From the NCBI RefSeq assembly GCF_003285015.1, contig NZ_QMFB01000021.1, forward strand, positions 1 through 64,000: a DNA stretch of 64,000 bases, read 5' to 3'. Below, in pieces: positions 1-7,912 of the stretch (within the stretch, counting starts at the first letter, position 1; the number at the start of each line of letters is the position of its first letter). A model generated the notes under the pieces. It was not told the DNA's origin. It ran no database searches and saw nothing but the letters and a program-made list of their open reading frames with translations. Origin of the DNA: Paenibacillus contaminans. Its GTDB lineage: Bacteria; Bacillota; Bacilli; Paenibacillales; NBRC-103111. The translations under genes and the position numbers were made by a program.

Positions 1-1272
1 CGCTTGTCCGATTATAAGCGCGCCGATAATCGAGATCGTTTGACCGATCGTTTTCGGTATCCGCAGCCCGGCTTCCCGCAGCCCTTCGAAAGCGAGCTCC
101 ATGGCGAACGCTTCTACGATGGCGGGGAACGGAACGCTATCTCGCGATGCGGCAACGGTAATGAGCAGCGAGGGCGGCATCATTTCGGGATGAAACGTCG
201 TAACCGCAATATAAAGTGAAGGCAGCAGCAGCGATATGGTCAAAAACATAAAACGGATCCAGCGAATCCATGTCGAGGCGATGAAGCGCTGATAATAATC
301 CTCGGCGGATTGCAGCATCATCGTCATCGTCGCCGGAACGATGATCGGGTTCGGCGAGCCGTCGCAAATGATGCCGACCCTGCCTTCCAGCAGCGCAGCC
401 GACATCGTATCGGGCCTTTCCGTGTAAATTACCTGAGGAAACGGGGAATACGGATTATCTTCTATGAATTCCTCGATATAATGGCTGCTCAGAACGCCGT
501 CGATATCGATCCTCGACATGCGCAGCTTGACCTCTTCGATAAGCTTCGGCTTACAAACCGTATCGATATAAACGATCATCACCGACGACTTGGTCAGCCG
601 CCCGAGCGTCATTCGCTCGACTTGCAGAGCGGGAGTTTTGAGCTTGCGGCGGATCAGCGTCAGATTGGTGGCGATATCCTCGACGAACGCTTCCTTCGGA
701 CCGCGGATAACGCTTTCGTTCGTCGCTTCGCCAATCTGCCTCACCTCGACCCTCCGGATCGGGAAGAGCAAGACCCGCTCTTCCCCGTCGGCGAATAAAG
801 CGACTTGCCCGTCAAGAATGGCGTCAATGATCTTATCGATGTCCGTTTCGACCGTAATGGTGACGGGCAGCTCTCTCCGTTCCGCTACCCGGACGTATAT
901 TTCTTCGCCCGAATCGGCAAACCCCGGAACGAGCATAGGCTCCAGAATGTCGCTGCGATAGGCCAAATCGTCGATCATATGCTCGAGGGAGACGGTCATG
1001 CACGGCACTTTGCCGCCTGCCATAAATTCATGGCACACCAAATCCGCCGAGCCGGACATTTTTTCGCGAATTTGCTGTAAAGCGCGGCAATCAGGCGCTC
1101 GTCCGGATTCCGCTCCTCCGGGCTGCAAAGACGGGCGTTCGGACGGTTGGCTGGACGGTTGGCTGCCGGCAGACGCTTCTTCGGAGCGCCGTTCCTCGGA
1201 CGGTTGTCGGTCCGTTCCCTCAGGTCTGCCTCTTCCCATCAGCTTCCGCCTAAAGTATCCGAACAATCCCAC
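1..1272 (-). CDS. GerA-family spore germination protein (N-terminal part; gene runs off the window)
   Basis: The reverse strand reads from a GTG at 1272, preceded by GGGAGGCGAGGACA, without a stop to the window edge. The first ~60 residues are a low-complexity, Ser/Glu/Pro/Gln-rich segment. The next part has hallmarks of GerA/GerKA A-subunits: a VRGPKEAFVEDIATNL motif near residue 185, then TLIRRKLKTPAL, VMIVYIDT, and an EGRVGIICDGSP segment just before membrane helices (around WIRWIRFMFLTISLLLPSLYI). GerA-type A subunits form the inner-membrane germinant receptor of spores together with B and C subunits. Those partners would lie beyond the window's left edge, so the receptor type cannot be named. 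The C-terminal membrane region is cut off. Family identification is firm; germinant specificity is unknown. Confidence 0.88.
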   Translation of the reverse strand, partial: MGLFGYFRRKLMGRGRPEGTDRQPSEERRSEEASAGSQPSSQPSERPSLQPGGAESGRAPDCRALQQIREKMSGSADLVCHEFMAGGKVPCMTVSLEHMIDDLAYRSDILEPMLVPGFADSGEEIYVRVAERRELPVTITVETDIDKIIDAILDGQVALFADGEERVLLFPIRRVEVRQIGEATNESVIRGPKEAFVEDIATNLTLIRRKLKTPALQVERMTLGRLTKSSVMIVYIDTVCKPKLIEEVKLRMSRIDIDGVLSSHYIEEFIEDNPYSPFPQVIYTERPDTMSAALLEGRVGIICDGSPNPIIVPATMTMMLQSAEDYYQRFIASTWIRWIRFMFLTISLLLPSLYIAVTTFHPEMMPPSLLITVAASRDSVPFPAIVEAFAMELAFEGLREAGLRIPKTIGQTISIIGALIIGQA

Positions 1273-1352
1273 TGTCCTCGCCTCCCGTCCCTCTGCTGTT
1301 TTTTTCGCAACGCTCTTGTAACCCGCATACCCGTGAATAATGAACACCAGAA

Positions 1353-1425
1353 AGCCGTATAAGGGAAACCCTCACGTACGGTTCGACTAATCAAGCCCCC
1401 CGCTGCGGGGTAGTCTTTACCAGAG
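1353..1425 (+). other. Group II intron relic (domain V, probable domain VI)
   Basis: AGCCGTAT, then a small inner stem with a GGGAAACCC apex, then CACGTACGGTT, at 1353-1385 folds as a domain V hairpin. It carries the AGC catalytic triad at the 5' side and matches the near-invariant end of bacterial group II introns. The following segment (GACTA, then CCCC/GGGG, then TAGTC) can form a second hairpin where domain VI is expected. No reverse transcriptase gene or 5' domains are present, so this is a 3'-end fragment left by a truncated or deleted intron. Confidence 0.7.
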
Positions 1426-1487
1426 TAAACTCCCGGTGTCGGCGACTTTAGTTTGATGCAAATTTCGGCAATTTATCCAGCACAAAT

Positions 1488-1522
1488 ACCCCATTGAAGC
1501 ATTCTGCCTCAATGGGGTTTCC
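1488..1522 (+). terminator. Terminator-like hairpin
   Basis: ACCCCATTGA and TCAATGGGGT form a perfect 10-bp stem with an 11-nt loop, followed by TTCCTTGT. It lies just beyond the group II intron relic, with no intact gene on its 5' side. It may be a relic of the invaded locus. The T tract is poor, so termination is uncertain. Confidence 0.45.
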
Positions 1523-1674
1523 TTGTGTTCTCTCAATACGCGGCGGTTAACACACAACCGGCACAACTATTATGAATTGTACAAGTTCTCAGTCGAAAAA
1601 CGAGTAATTACTGAGTGTAAAATTGTTCGCTCACTAGTAGCATTTCAACTCTTATCCTAAAGATTTTAGGGATG

Positions 1675-1957
1675 TAAGGCATCTGATCGTGCAACAGATC
1701 GTGATCATCATAATGAGGCAAGGTTTACTATCAGTGAGGCAAACCTGACTATTTCTAACCGAAAACCCGTGTTCTGGTGGCATAATGAGGCAAACGCAAC
1801 GAATAGTGAGGAAAACGAAATTGATAGTTACGTTTGCCTCACTATTTGGCGAAAAGGAGCGTTTTACCGGTAGAATAGTGAGGACAGCCTCATGAACAAT
1901 AAGGTTTTCTCCACTAATCGCACGGTGCGTGCATAACCATTACGAGTTCCGTATTCG
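1675..1957 (+). repeat. Dispersed TGAGGCAAACG repeat, copy 1
   Basis: This non-coding segment is nearly identical in its right half to 61150-61320. It contains several spaced AATAGTGAGG motifs and an inverted pair around GAGGAAAACG and CGTTTGCCTC. It ends with CCTCATGAACAATAAGGTTTTC and a CGCACGGTGCGTGC palindrome. Compared with the copy at about 61 kb it lacks one internal unit of roughly 75 bp. It ends about 40 bp short of the mutY stop codon. Confidence 0.85.
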
Positions 1958-1997
1958 ACCAGTCCCGAAACTCGGGACTCACGGACTGACGCCGTTC

Positions 1998-3167
1998 TCA
2001 AGCCTCCCACCAATCTGCGAGAATTCGCAGAAAAACGTTGGGGAATGCGTACTGCTCCATTTCGTCCGGATGGAGCCAGCGGTAGTTCGGCGGCAGCGCG
2101 GCGGAGCCGTCGGACGGTCCGTTCAAGCGGCAGCGGTAGACGTCCATGTCCCAGCGGATGTGGCTGAACGTATGCTCCGCATCGCGCAGCCATTCCGCCG
2201 GGACGACGTCAACGCCGTCGCTTGCCGCAAGCTCCGCCCGCAGCGCCGCCATGCGCGCGGCATGGGCGCCTGCCGCAGCCGGGCTGCCGGCGTTCCCGCC
2301 GCCGGCAGCTCGGCTCTTCGCGGCGGCGCCGGCGCCGGGCGCGGGCGCGAGCGCCACGTGCGGCAGCTCCCACATACGGGCGAGAAGCCCGTCTGTGGGA
2401 CGCTGCCGCACGAGCAGCTTGCCCGCGTGCGGCCCGCTGCCTTCGACCAAGGCAACCGCCCGCGCCTCCGGCCGCGGCGGCTTCGCCTTGGTCTTAAGCG
2501 GCAGCTCGGCTTCCCTGCCCTCAAGACGAGCGCCGCAGCGCTCCATTACCGGGCAGGTCAGGCAGTGCGGCGAGCGCGGCGTGCAGACGGTCGCGCCAAG
2601 CTCCATGAGCGCCTGATTGAAATCGCTCGCTTCCCCTTCGGGAATAAGCTCCTGCGCCAGCCGCTCTATTTTCACCCGCGTCGACGGCTTCGCGATATCG
2701 TCCTCCAACACGAAGAAGCGCGAAAGCACCCGCATCACATTGCCGTCCACCGCAGGCTCAGGCTTGTTATAAGCGATGCTGAGCACCGCGCCCGCCGTAT
2801 ACGGTCCAACGCCCTTCAGCGACGTGATGTCCTCCTTCCCGGAGGGAACGATGCCGCCGTACTGCTCGTGCACCTCGCGCACCGCAGCCTGCAAATTCCG
2901 CGCCCGGGAATAGTACCCGAGCCCTTCCCATGCTTTCAGCACATGCTCCTCCGGCGCTTCGGCCAACGCTTCGACCGTCGGAAATTTTTCAAGGAACCGG
3001 TGAAAATACGGAATGACCGTTTCTACACGCGTCTGCTGCAGCATCACTTCCGACACCCATATATGGTACGGGTTTCTGCTCCTTCTCCAAGGGAGATCCC
3101 GCTTATTCGCTTTATACCAGGCAAGCAGCCGGCTCGAGTAAAATTGTTTTCTGTCCTGAAGCTCCAT
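1998..3167 (-). CDS. mutY: A/G-specific adenine DNA glycosylase MutY
   Basis: MutY removes adenine mispaired with 8-oxoguanine and so prevents G-to-T transversions. The 389-aa protein has the SEVMLQQTRV motif (catalytic Glu40), a helix-hairpin-helix ending in LKGVGPYTAGAVLSIAY with catalytic Asp141 in AVDGNVMRVLSR, and a [4Fe-4S] cluster motif of Cys195, Cys202, Cys205 and Cys211 (C-x6-C-x2-C-x5-C). The C-terminal third fits the NUDIX-like domain that recognises 8-oxoG. It is interrupted by an Ala/Gly-rich low-complexity stretch at about residues 275-310, encoded by very GC-rich DNA. The ATG at 3167 has AGGAGAAGGG upstream. No operon partner is apparent. Confidence 0.97.
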   Translation of the reverse strand: MELQDRKQFYSSRLLAWYKANKRDLPWRRSRNPYHIWVSEVMLQQTRVETVIPYFHRFLEKFPTVEALAEAPEEHVLKAWEGLGYYSRARNLQAAVREVHEQYGGIVPSGKEDITSLKGVGPYTAGAVLSIAYNKPEPAVDGNVMRVLSRFFVLEDDIAKPSTRVKIERLAQELIPEGEASDFNQALMELGATVCTPRSPHCLTCPVMERCGARLEGREAELPLKTKAKPPRPEARAVALVEGSGPHAGKLLVRQRPTDGLLARMWELPHVALAPAPGAGAAAKSRAAGGGNAGSPAAAGAHAARMAALRAELAASDGVDVVPAEWLRDAEHTFSHIRWDMDVYRCRLNGPSDGSAALPPNYRWLHPDEMEQYAFPNVFLRILADWWEA

Positions 3168-3425
3168 ATGTTTTTCCCTTCTCCTCTTCCTTTTTCGAAC
3201 GCCGCAGCCACTGCCGGTTAACGGTAATGTGTTTAGCTCCGTCCGAACTTTCTAGAGTCATTTTATACGCTCATCAAAACCCCCAAGACAGATAGGGCGC
3301 GTTATATGCCTTCCCTTTGTCCCGGCCTTATCAGGAGCTTTGGCCGGGAGCGCGCCCGACCAGGCTGTGTTATAATGGGTAAGTATTCCGAGTGCCCGCA
3401 ATCGTGCGGGAGGAGGCTTGTCCCC

Positions 3426-4289
3426 ATGCTAACGCCCGGCGAGCTAGCCGCCAAGCTGAATAAACTGGTGTTCTCGATCCTGCTGATCGGCCATCAAAAA
3501 TGCGCTCCCGACTGGTACCAGCCGCTGCGCACGATCCGCCATCCTTCATTCTGGCTTATTATTAAAGGCAAGGGGTCGTTCGAAATCGACGGGATCCATT
3601 ATCCCGCAGAGCCGGGCAAAATTTTCTTCTTCACGCCAGGCACGGTCGTCGAGCGGCGAACCGATCCGGAAAGTCCGCTGGAATACTATTTGCTTCGTTT
3701 TCATTATACGGAAACTTACGAGGAGAAGGAACAGTGGATTTCCCGCAGCGCCGCGGAAAGCCCGTTCCCGCTGGCCGGCATGTACACCGTGCAAAATCCG
3801 CCCCAGCTTATGTATATGATGGAGCAGCTGGTCGTCCTGTGGAAGCGCAGAGGCCATATGACCGCGATGCGGCGCAATATTTTGCTCCATGAGTTTCTGC
3901 TTGCGCTGGTTCAGGATTTCCGCGCCCAAAAAATTGCCGGAGATGCGACAGCCGCCATCGAAGCGACTCAAGATTATATGACGACCAATTACAGAGAGCC
4001 GCTGACGCTGGAAGGGCTATCCGGCATGGCCGGCTTAAGCGTCAGTCACTACTCGCGCCTGTTCAAAAAAATAATCGGCTACACGCCGATCGATTACTTG
4101 ACCCATCTGCGCGTCGACCGCGCCAAGGAGCTGCTTGTCCTGTCCGATTACCGGCTCAAATCGATCGCGAGCAGCGTCGGTTACAGCGACGAGTTTTATT
4201 TCAGCCGCATGTTCAAGAAAATAGTCGGACTGTCGCCGCGGGAATACGCCAAAAAATACCGCGTCGTCCCGATCAGACCCGGAGAATAG
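3426..4289 (+). CDS. AraC-family transcriptional regulator with cupin-type sensor domain
   Basis: The 287-aa protein has an N-terminal AraC-binding (cupin-like) domain at about residues 20-150, containing a typical IDGIHYPAEPGKIFFFTPG stretch. Two helix-turn-helix motifs follow at about 190-285 (LSGMAGLSVSHYSRLFKKIIG, then IASSVGYSDEFYFSRMFKKIVG). The ATG at 3426 is chosen because GGGAGGAGG lies nine bases upstream; an in-frame ATG at 3306 has no comparable site. It would bind a small molecule, often a sugar, and control nearby genes. The next gene begins three bases after its stop, which suggests co-transcription with an uncharacterised membrane protein. Its target is not evident. Confidence 0.9.
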   Translation: MLTPGELAAKLNKLVFSILLIGHQKCAPDWYQPLRTIRHPSFWLIIKGKGSFEIDGIHYPAEPGKIFFFTPGTVVERRTDPESPLEYYLLRFHYTETYEEKEQWISRSAAESPFPLAGMYTVQNPPQLMYMMEQLVVLWKRRGHMTAMRRNILLHEFLLALVQDFRAQKIAGDATAAIEATQDYMTTNYREPLTLEGLSGMAGLSVSHYSRLFKKIIGYTPIDYLTHLRVDRAKELLVLSDYRLKSIASSVGYSDEFYFSRMFKKIVGLSPREYAKKYRVVPIRPGE

Positions 4290-4292
4290 TAG

Positions 4293-4895
4293 GTGGAAGG
4301 AATGCCGAATACGAAACATACGCGAAATACGATCGTTCACGAGTATATTGTTAAAACCAAACCGTGGCTCCCTCTTTTCGCCGTCTGGGGGGCGGAGTGG
4401 ATGATCGTTTCGCTTATCGCGGTTATCGGGGAGTGGAAATTTCCGGACTGGCTAAACGTCGCCTTACTCGGGCTGGCCGTGTTGGTAAGCATCTTTATCT
4501 TGCTTCGCAGTACCGGAGCATCGGACAAGCGCTCCAAAACGGCCGGACAAACGGACGGCGGCGTTTTTTCCGGCTCGGGCTTCATTGTTTTGCTGCCGGC
4601 GCTCCTGCTTGCGGGTACCGTCCTTCTGCTGGAAGGGCTGCATGCGGTCGATCCCTACTTCCGGGAGTTGTTCCGTTCGCTGCTGGTGTCTTTTTTCTAC
4701 GTGCAGCTCGGCGTTTTTGCCGGACGATCGTTCATTTATTTGGGCTTATGGCTGTTTGCCCTGAGTGCAATAATCGGAACGTTTTACATAGGATTTTCCA
4801 TAGAAGTGCTGGGCTTGTTCGGCGGAGCCAGCCTTATCGCCTGCGGCTGGCTCCTCGGGCGAATCGCGCGGACCGCAGCTGCGCCAACTGAATAA
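4293..4895 (+). CDS. Hypothetical integral membrane protein
   Basis: This 200-aa product has five or six hydrophobic segments (about residues 26-46, 53-72, 93-113, 125-143 and 148-190) separated by short charged loops. A Lys/Ser/Thr-rich loop lies between the second and third. I do not recognise a family. The start could be the GTG at 4293, with GGAG nine bases upstream, or an ATG at 4302, with GGAAGG only a base or two away; the former is annotated. It follows the AraC regulator by three bases and is probably in the same transcript. No catalytic motif is visible. Confidence 0.7.
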   Translation: MEGMPNTKHTRNTIVHEYIVKTKPWLPLFAVWGAEWMIVSLIAVIGEWKFPDWLNVALLGLAVLVSIFILLRSTGASDKRSKTAGQTDGGVFSGSGFIVLLPALLLAGTVLLLEGLHAVDPYFRELFRSLLVSFFYVQLGVFAGRSFIYLGLWLFALSAIIGTFYIGFSIEVLGLFGGASLIACGWLLGRIARTAAAPTE

Positions 4896-4907
4896 CGACG
4901 CTAACGG

Positions 4908-4955
4908 GCTGCCTCATGCTTCCGCTTCAGGAGAATGAGAGCGGCTCGTTTTATT
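4908..4955 (+). terminator. Possible terminator after the membrane protein gene
   Basis: GCTGCCTCAT and ATGAGAGCGGC can pair imperfectly around a 17-nt loop, followed by TCGTTTTATTTT. The stem has bulges, so this is a weak call. Confidence 0.4.
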
Positions 4956-5093
4956 TTCCGCGATATCGCAAAAAGGAGTTCTCCGATTTGCATAGAATAC
5001 ATTATCTATCTGTTGTCTAGAGGATATCCGTCTGTTTTTCAAAATAGTAAGTTTTATCCTTGTCCCCTTTGAGAAAATGGAGGTACGGATCCA

Positions 5094-5738
5094 ATGAGAA
5101 AAATGGCCATTGCAATCGTTTACGCAGCTTTAATCGCAGCGCTCGCCGGATGCGGCGGCAAAGAGACGACAGCATCGGTAAGCCCGAGCGTCAAACCGTC
5201 CGTATCCCCATCCCCGTCGGCGGCTCCGACCGGTTCGAGCGCATCTCCGGCCTCCGGCAGCCAAGCTCCGACCGCTTCGCCGGCAGCCGTTTCGGCGTCT
5301 CCGTCGGCTAGCGTTGCGCCATCCGTTCAACCGTCGGCAAGCGTCAAACCAGCTTCGCCGCCGGCAGCGACCGCCGCGACCGCTTCTCCGTCAGCAGAGC
5401 CGAAGCCAAGCGATGCCGCAACCGCAAAGCCTACAGCCAAAGAGCCTTCCGCGACACCGTCTTCCGCTCCTTCCGCCGGCGCCTCTCCCGCGGGCGACAA
5501 AACATCGGTAGCCGCCGAGGATGCGCAAGCGTTGTTCAAGCAAAGCTGTACCGGCTGCCATGGGGTGGATTTAAGCGGCAAAAGCGGACCGAACCTGCAA
5601 AAAATCGGTGCCAGCCTGTCGAAGGATGAGATTTCCGAACAAATCTTGAACGGCAGCAGCAAAATGCCGGGCTTCAAAGGAAGATTGAAGGACGATGAAA
5701 TCAGCGCGCTTGCCGAATGGCTTGCCGCCAAAAAATAA
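5094..5738 (+). CDS. Lipoprotein cytochrome c (c-551 type) with long Ser/Pro/Ala linker
   Basis: This is a 214-aa c-type cytochrome for electron transfer on the outer face of the cytoplasmic membrane. A lipoprotein signal peptide ends in LAGC (Cys20). Residues 22-140 form a Ser/Pro/Ala/Lys-rich disordered tether, and the haem domain starts near residue 141. The haem site is CTGCH (152-156), and the axial ligand is probably Met191 in SSKMPGFKG. The fold matches Bacillus cytochrome c-551 (CccB), but the linker is far longer. The ATG has GGAGGTACGGATCCA upstream. A paralogue with a short linker lies 176 bp downstream, past a terminator, so the pair is separately transcribed. No haem-maturation or oxidase genes adjoin it. 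Confidence 0.93.
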   Translation: MRKMAIAIVYAALIAALAGCGGKETTASVSPSVKPSVSPSPSAAPTGSSASPASGSQAPTASPAAVSASPSASVAPSVQPSASVKPASPPAATAATASPSAEPKPSDAATAKPTAKEPSATPSSAPSAGASPAGDKTSVAAEDAQALFKQSCTGCHGVDLSGKSGPNLQKIGASLSKDEISEQILNGSSKMPGFKGRLKDDEISALAEWLAAKK

Positions 5739-5746
5739 TTTCAGCG

Positions 5747-5777
5747 AAACCGCCGCCTGCAAAGGCGGTTTTTTTGT
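5747..5777 (+). terminator. Rho-independent terminator after the first cytochrome c
   Basis: AACCGCC and GGCGGTT form the stem around GCCTGCAAA, followed by a run of T residues. Confidence 0.9.
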
Positions 5778-5914
5778 CGTTCCATCCCCATCCGCAGCCT
5801 ATGAATGAGCATCGCGGCAATGGTTATGCTAACCATGAAGACGGATTCGTTACCGTTTAAAGCCGATAAAGCCGCTCCTTACTCGGGCGGTCATTCAAGG
5901 AGGTCGAACGATCT

Positions 5915-6301
5915 ATGAATAGAATGTCGAAAACCGCGCTTGCCGCGCTGCTCCTTTGCGCGCTCGCGTCAGGCGGCTGCGCCACCAAGAAGGAAGAGCC
6001 GAAAACGAGCCCTTCGCCGGGCGCAACCGCAGGCACGACGGCAAGTCCTTCGCCGGGCGGCTCGCCCAGCACTGTGGATGCGCAGTCCGTATACAAACAA
6101 AACTGCATAAGCTGCCACGGCGATAATCTCGAAGGAAAGATGGGCGGAAACACCAATATCGCCAAGGTTGGCGCGAAATTGTCCAAAGACAAAATCGCCA
6201 ATCAAATATCGAACGGCGGCGGCGGCATGATGGCGTTCAAAGGAAAACTGAAGGACGAAGAAATCAACGCGCTCGCCGAATGGCTCGCCGCTAAGAAGTA
6301 G
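5915..6301 (+). CDS. Lipoprotein cytochrome c (c-551 type), short-linker paralogue
   Basis: This 128-aa c-type cytochrome is paralogous to the gene just upstream: the haem domains share the same length and the identical ending LAEWLAAKK. A lipoprotein signal ends near Cys22. The linker (about residues 24-53) is short and Ser/Pro/Gly/Thr-rich. The haem motif is CISCH (64-68), and the axial Met is 105 or 106 in MMAFKG. The ATG follows AAGGAGGTCGAACGATCT. It is expected to shuttle electrons between membrane complexes such as bc and caa3 oxidase, although neither is in the window. The tandem arrangement suggests a local duplication followed by divergence of the tether length. Confidence 0.92.
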   Translation: MNRMSKTALAALLLCALASGGCATKKEEPKTSPSPGATAGTTASPSPGGSPSTVDAQSVYKQNCISCHGDNLEGKMGGNTNIAKVGAKLSKDKIANQISNGGGGMMAFKGKLKDEEINALAEWLAAKK

Positions 6302-6326
6302 CTCCGAAATCGACTATACTTCAACA

Positions 6327-6377
6327 AAGAACACCCGTATATCGCCCGAACAGCGATAACGGGTGTTCTTTTTTTTA
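6327..6377. terminator. Bidirectional terminator
   Basis: AAGAACACCCGT pairs perfectly with ACGGGTGTTCTT, and the inner ATATCG/GCGATA adds to the stem; T runs follow on the + side. It serves the + strand cytochrome gene. It also overlaps the stop codon of the small gene on the - strand. Confidence 0.88.
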
Positions 6378-6536
6378 CATATAAGCTATCCAATCCGGGG
6401 CGCCTGCCTCATGGAAAGGCTCGGTAGCTGCGTCCAGCTTAGCCGCCGAATCGCCTTCCTGCCGCAGACAGTCCAAGAACCAATCCCAATCCGGCAAATG
6501 CGGAATCGAACCGCCGGTATGCTCCGATTGCTCCAA
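6375..6536 (-). CDS. Small acidic hypothetical protein (53 aa)
   Basis: This reading frame starts at TTG 6536 with a near-perfect ribosome binding site, GGAGGTGATC, six to eight bases upstream, and ends at TAA 6375-6377. The product is acidic and Trp-rich near its ends, with PDWDWFLDCLRQ at 15-26 and APDWIAY at the C terminus. The strong Shine-Dalgarno sequence and the convergent terminator support a real gene. I do not recognise a family and no function can be assigned. It is too short for ordinary ORF callers, and the TTG start makes it easy to miss. Confidence 0.6.
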   Translation of the reverse strand: MEQSEHTGGSIPHLPDWDWFLDCLRQEGDSAAKLDAATEPFHEAGAPDWIAYM

Positions 6537-6702
6537 GAGAGATCACCTCCAAACGAACGAAATCCTGAACATTCCAGTCCGTTCCTAGGATGTCCTTCCT
6601 TAAAGCCGGTTATGCGCCCGGATTCGCGAGCTTCGAGCCTTTGGCTACGGAGCGGCCCGCCTCTTTATGACTAATTCCCGTCTCGGCGCTTGATAAGCAA
6701 AA

Positions 6703-7206
6703 TCAGTCCTCCGCCGTCACGATCCGCTCCGCTACCGCGTAAGCGCCCGCCGTATCCCGGCTATGCGTAATGCTGAGATGGATACGGAAGGAGGCGTCCA
6801 ACGACAACCGTTCTGCAGCAGCTTGTGATAGCCGGACATTCGGTTTGCCCATCGGATCCGGCAGCACCTCGATATCCTGAAAGCCAACGGCCTTCCCGAC
6901 TCCGCAGCCAAGCGCCTTGACGACGGCTTCCTTAGCGGAAAACCTGCCGGAGACAAATTCCGTAAGACGCGCCATTTTCGGCGGTATTCCGGACGCCGCT
7001 CCGCTGGCTTGTCCCGATGGACCTGCATTGCGCAAAGCAGCGAGCGTTTCCGCAATCGTGGCGCCCAGCCTGCGTTCCAGCAGCTCCCGCTCCGCAGGCG
7101 TCAGCACCCGCTCTATAAAACGTTCTCCCGCAGTCTGCATAAGCAGTTTGCGAACCCGATCGAGATCCAGCAAATCGATTCCTACTCCGATAATCAATGC
7201 GATCAT
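6703..7206 (-). CDS. acpS: Holo-[acyl-carrier-protein] synthase AcpS
   Basis: AcpS transfers 4'-phosphopantetheine from CoA to a serine of apo-ACP, activating fatty acid synthesis. The 167-aa product opens with the diagnostic IIGVGIDLLDLDRV and has the magnesium/CoA-binding FVSGRFSAKEAVVKALG motif and the late HLSITHSRDTAGAYAV motif. It is longer than the usual ~120-130 residues because of an inserted loop at about residues 50-75 (Gly/Ala/Ser-rich). The ATG at 7206 is chosen because family members begin almost immediately before the IGVGID motif; a TTG two codons upstream is possible. The Shine-Dalgarno is weak. In many Bacillales this gene sits near alr, which is not seen here. Confidence 0.95.
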   Translation of the reverse strand: MIALIIGVGIDLLDLDRVRKLLMQTAGERFIERVLTPAERELLERRLGATIAETLAALRNAGPSGQASGAASGIPPKMARLTEFVSGRFSAKEAVVKALGCGVGKAVGFQDIEVLPDPMGKPNVRLSQAAAERLSLDASFRIHLSITHSRDTAGAYAVAERIVTAED

Positions 7207-7441
7207 TCCCAATCCATAATCTGCGCGTTCCCAGGGAAGACGCCCGTATAGGATGGGCCGGCCTCTTCGGTCCCGCTTTCCCCAGTTTACCCGATTCGGA
7301 GGCGATTTGCACGGAAGGCAGCCATTGGCCGATTAAACGTCCGCCGCTCCGTAAGAAAGTGTACCAATTCTATTTCGCTGGAGGATGATCGACTTAACCT
7401 CTTTTCCAGCTTTCCGGAAAAGAATGCCGAACGCGTGGAAC

Positions 7442-7846
7442 TTATGCCCGTTCGCCGCTCTCGAACAACTGCCCGACACCGTAGCCCAGCTTCGGACTGG
7501 CGGCGATAAACAGCGATACGGCCAATAAAGCGAGATCCAGCTCGTAACCTGCCGTTTTGCCGTCGCCGAGCAGCCCCGCAGGCAGCTTTACCGTCACGAT
7601 GGCACCTACCATAATGACGGCGAATAAAATCGCCGCCCAGCGCGAGCCCAGCCCGATGATCAATGCCGCTCCGCCGAGTATTTCGATATAGGCGACCAGG
7701 AATGCCAGGAACGGCGGCAAACCGACGCTGCCGAACCACCCGGCTATGTTATCCAGGCCGCTGTCGAGCTTATCGATTCCATGAGCGAGAAAAATAATGC
7801 CGACTACCACTCTCATGATTGTATAGATCCAACTTTGTACAGCCAT
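7442..7846 (-). CDS. DoxX-family membrane protein (CatD/YfiD-like)
   Basis: The 134-aa protein has four predicted membrane helices. It shows the DoxX signature of RVVVGIIFLAHGIDKL at the N terminus, AYIEILGGAALIIGLGSRWAA in the middle, and a final amphipathic stretch. The ATG at 7846 has GGAAGGTGATTCGC upstream; the open frame continues to 8023, but the promoter lies inside that extension, so the longer start is excluded. DoxX proteins in Bacillus (CatD, MhqP) are induced by quinones and thiol stress and accompany dioxygenases. Here the gene stands alone. A strong promoter and an inverted repeat overlapping its start region (7870-7912) support repression by a MarR/DUF24-type regulator, which is not encoded nearby. 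Confidence 0.9.
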   Translation of the reverse strand: MAVQSWIYTIMRVVVGIIFLAHGIDKLDSGLDNIAGWFGSVGLPPFLAFLVAYIEILGGAALIIGLGSRWAAILFAVIMVGAIVTVKLPAGLLGDGKTAGYELDLALLAVSLFIAASPKLGYGVGQLFESGERA

Positions 7847-7869
7847 GCGAATCACCTTCCTATTAAGCT

Positions 7870-7884
7870 TACTATTTGTTAGTA
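7870..7884 (-). promoter_or_regulatory. Putative operator (TACTA-N5-TAGTA) for the DoxX gene
   Basis: TACTAACAAATAGTA is a perfect 5+5 inverted repeat beginning at the -10 box of the DoxX promoter. From memory its form resembles sites of YodB/CatR-type (DUF24 MarR) redox repressors that control catDE in Bacillus. The regulator assignment is inferred. Confidence 0.5.
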
Positions 7885-7912
7885 TATTACCCTTTCGACT
7901 AACTTTAGTCAA
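7884..7912 (-). promoter_or_regulatory. SigmaA promoter for the DoxX gene
   Basis: On the reverse strand TTGACT (7912-7907) and TAATAT (7889-7884) are separated by 17 bases, close to the consensus for the housekeeping sigma factor. The start codon lies about 38 bases downstream of the -10 box. Confidence 0.75.

Noticed and set aside
1929..3221. 430-aa open frame on the + strand over mutY
   Set aside because: It is a shadow of mutY with Arg/Ala-rich content; mutY itself has all catalytic residues.
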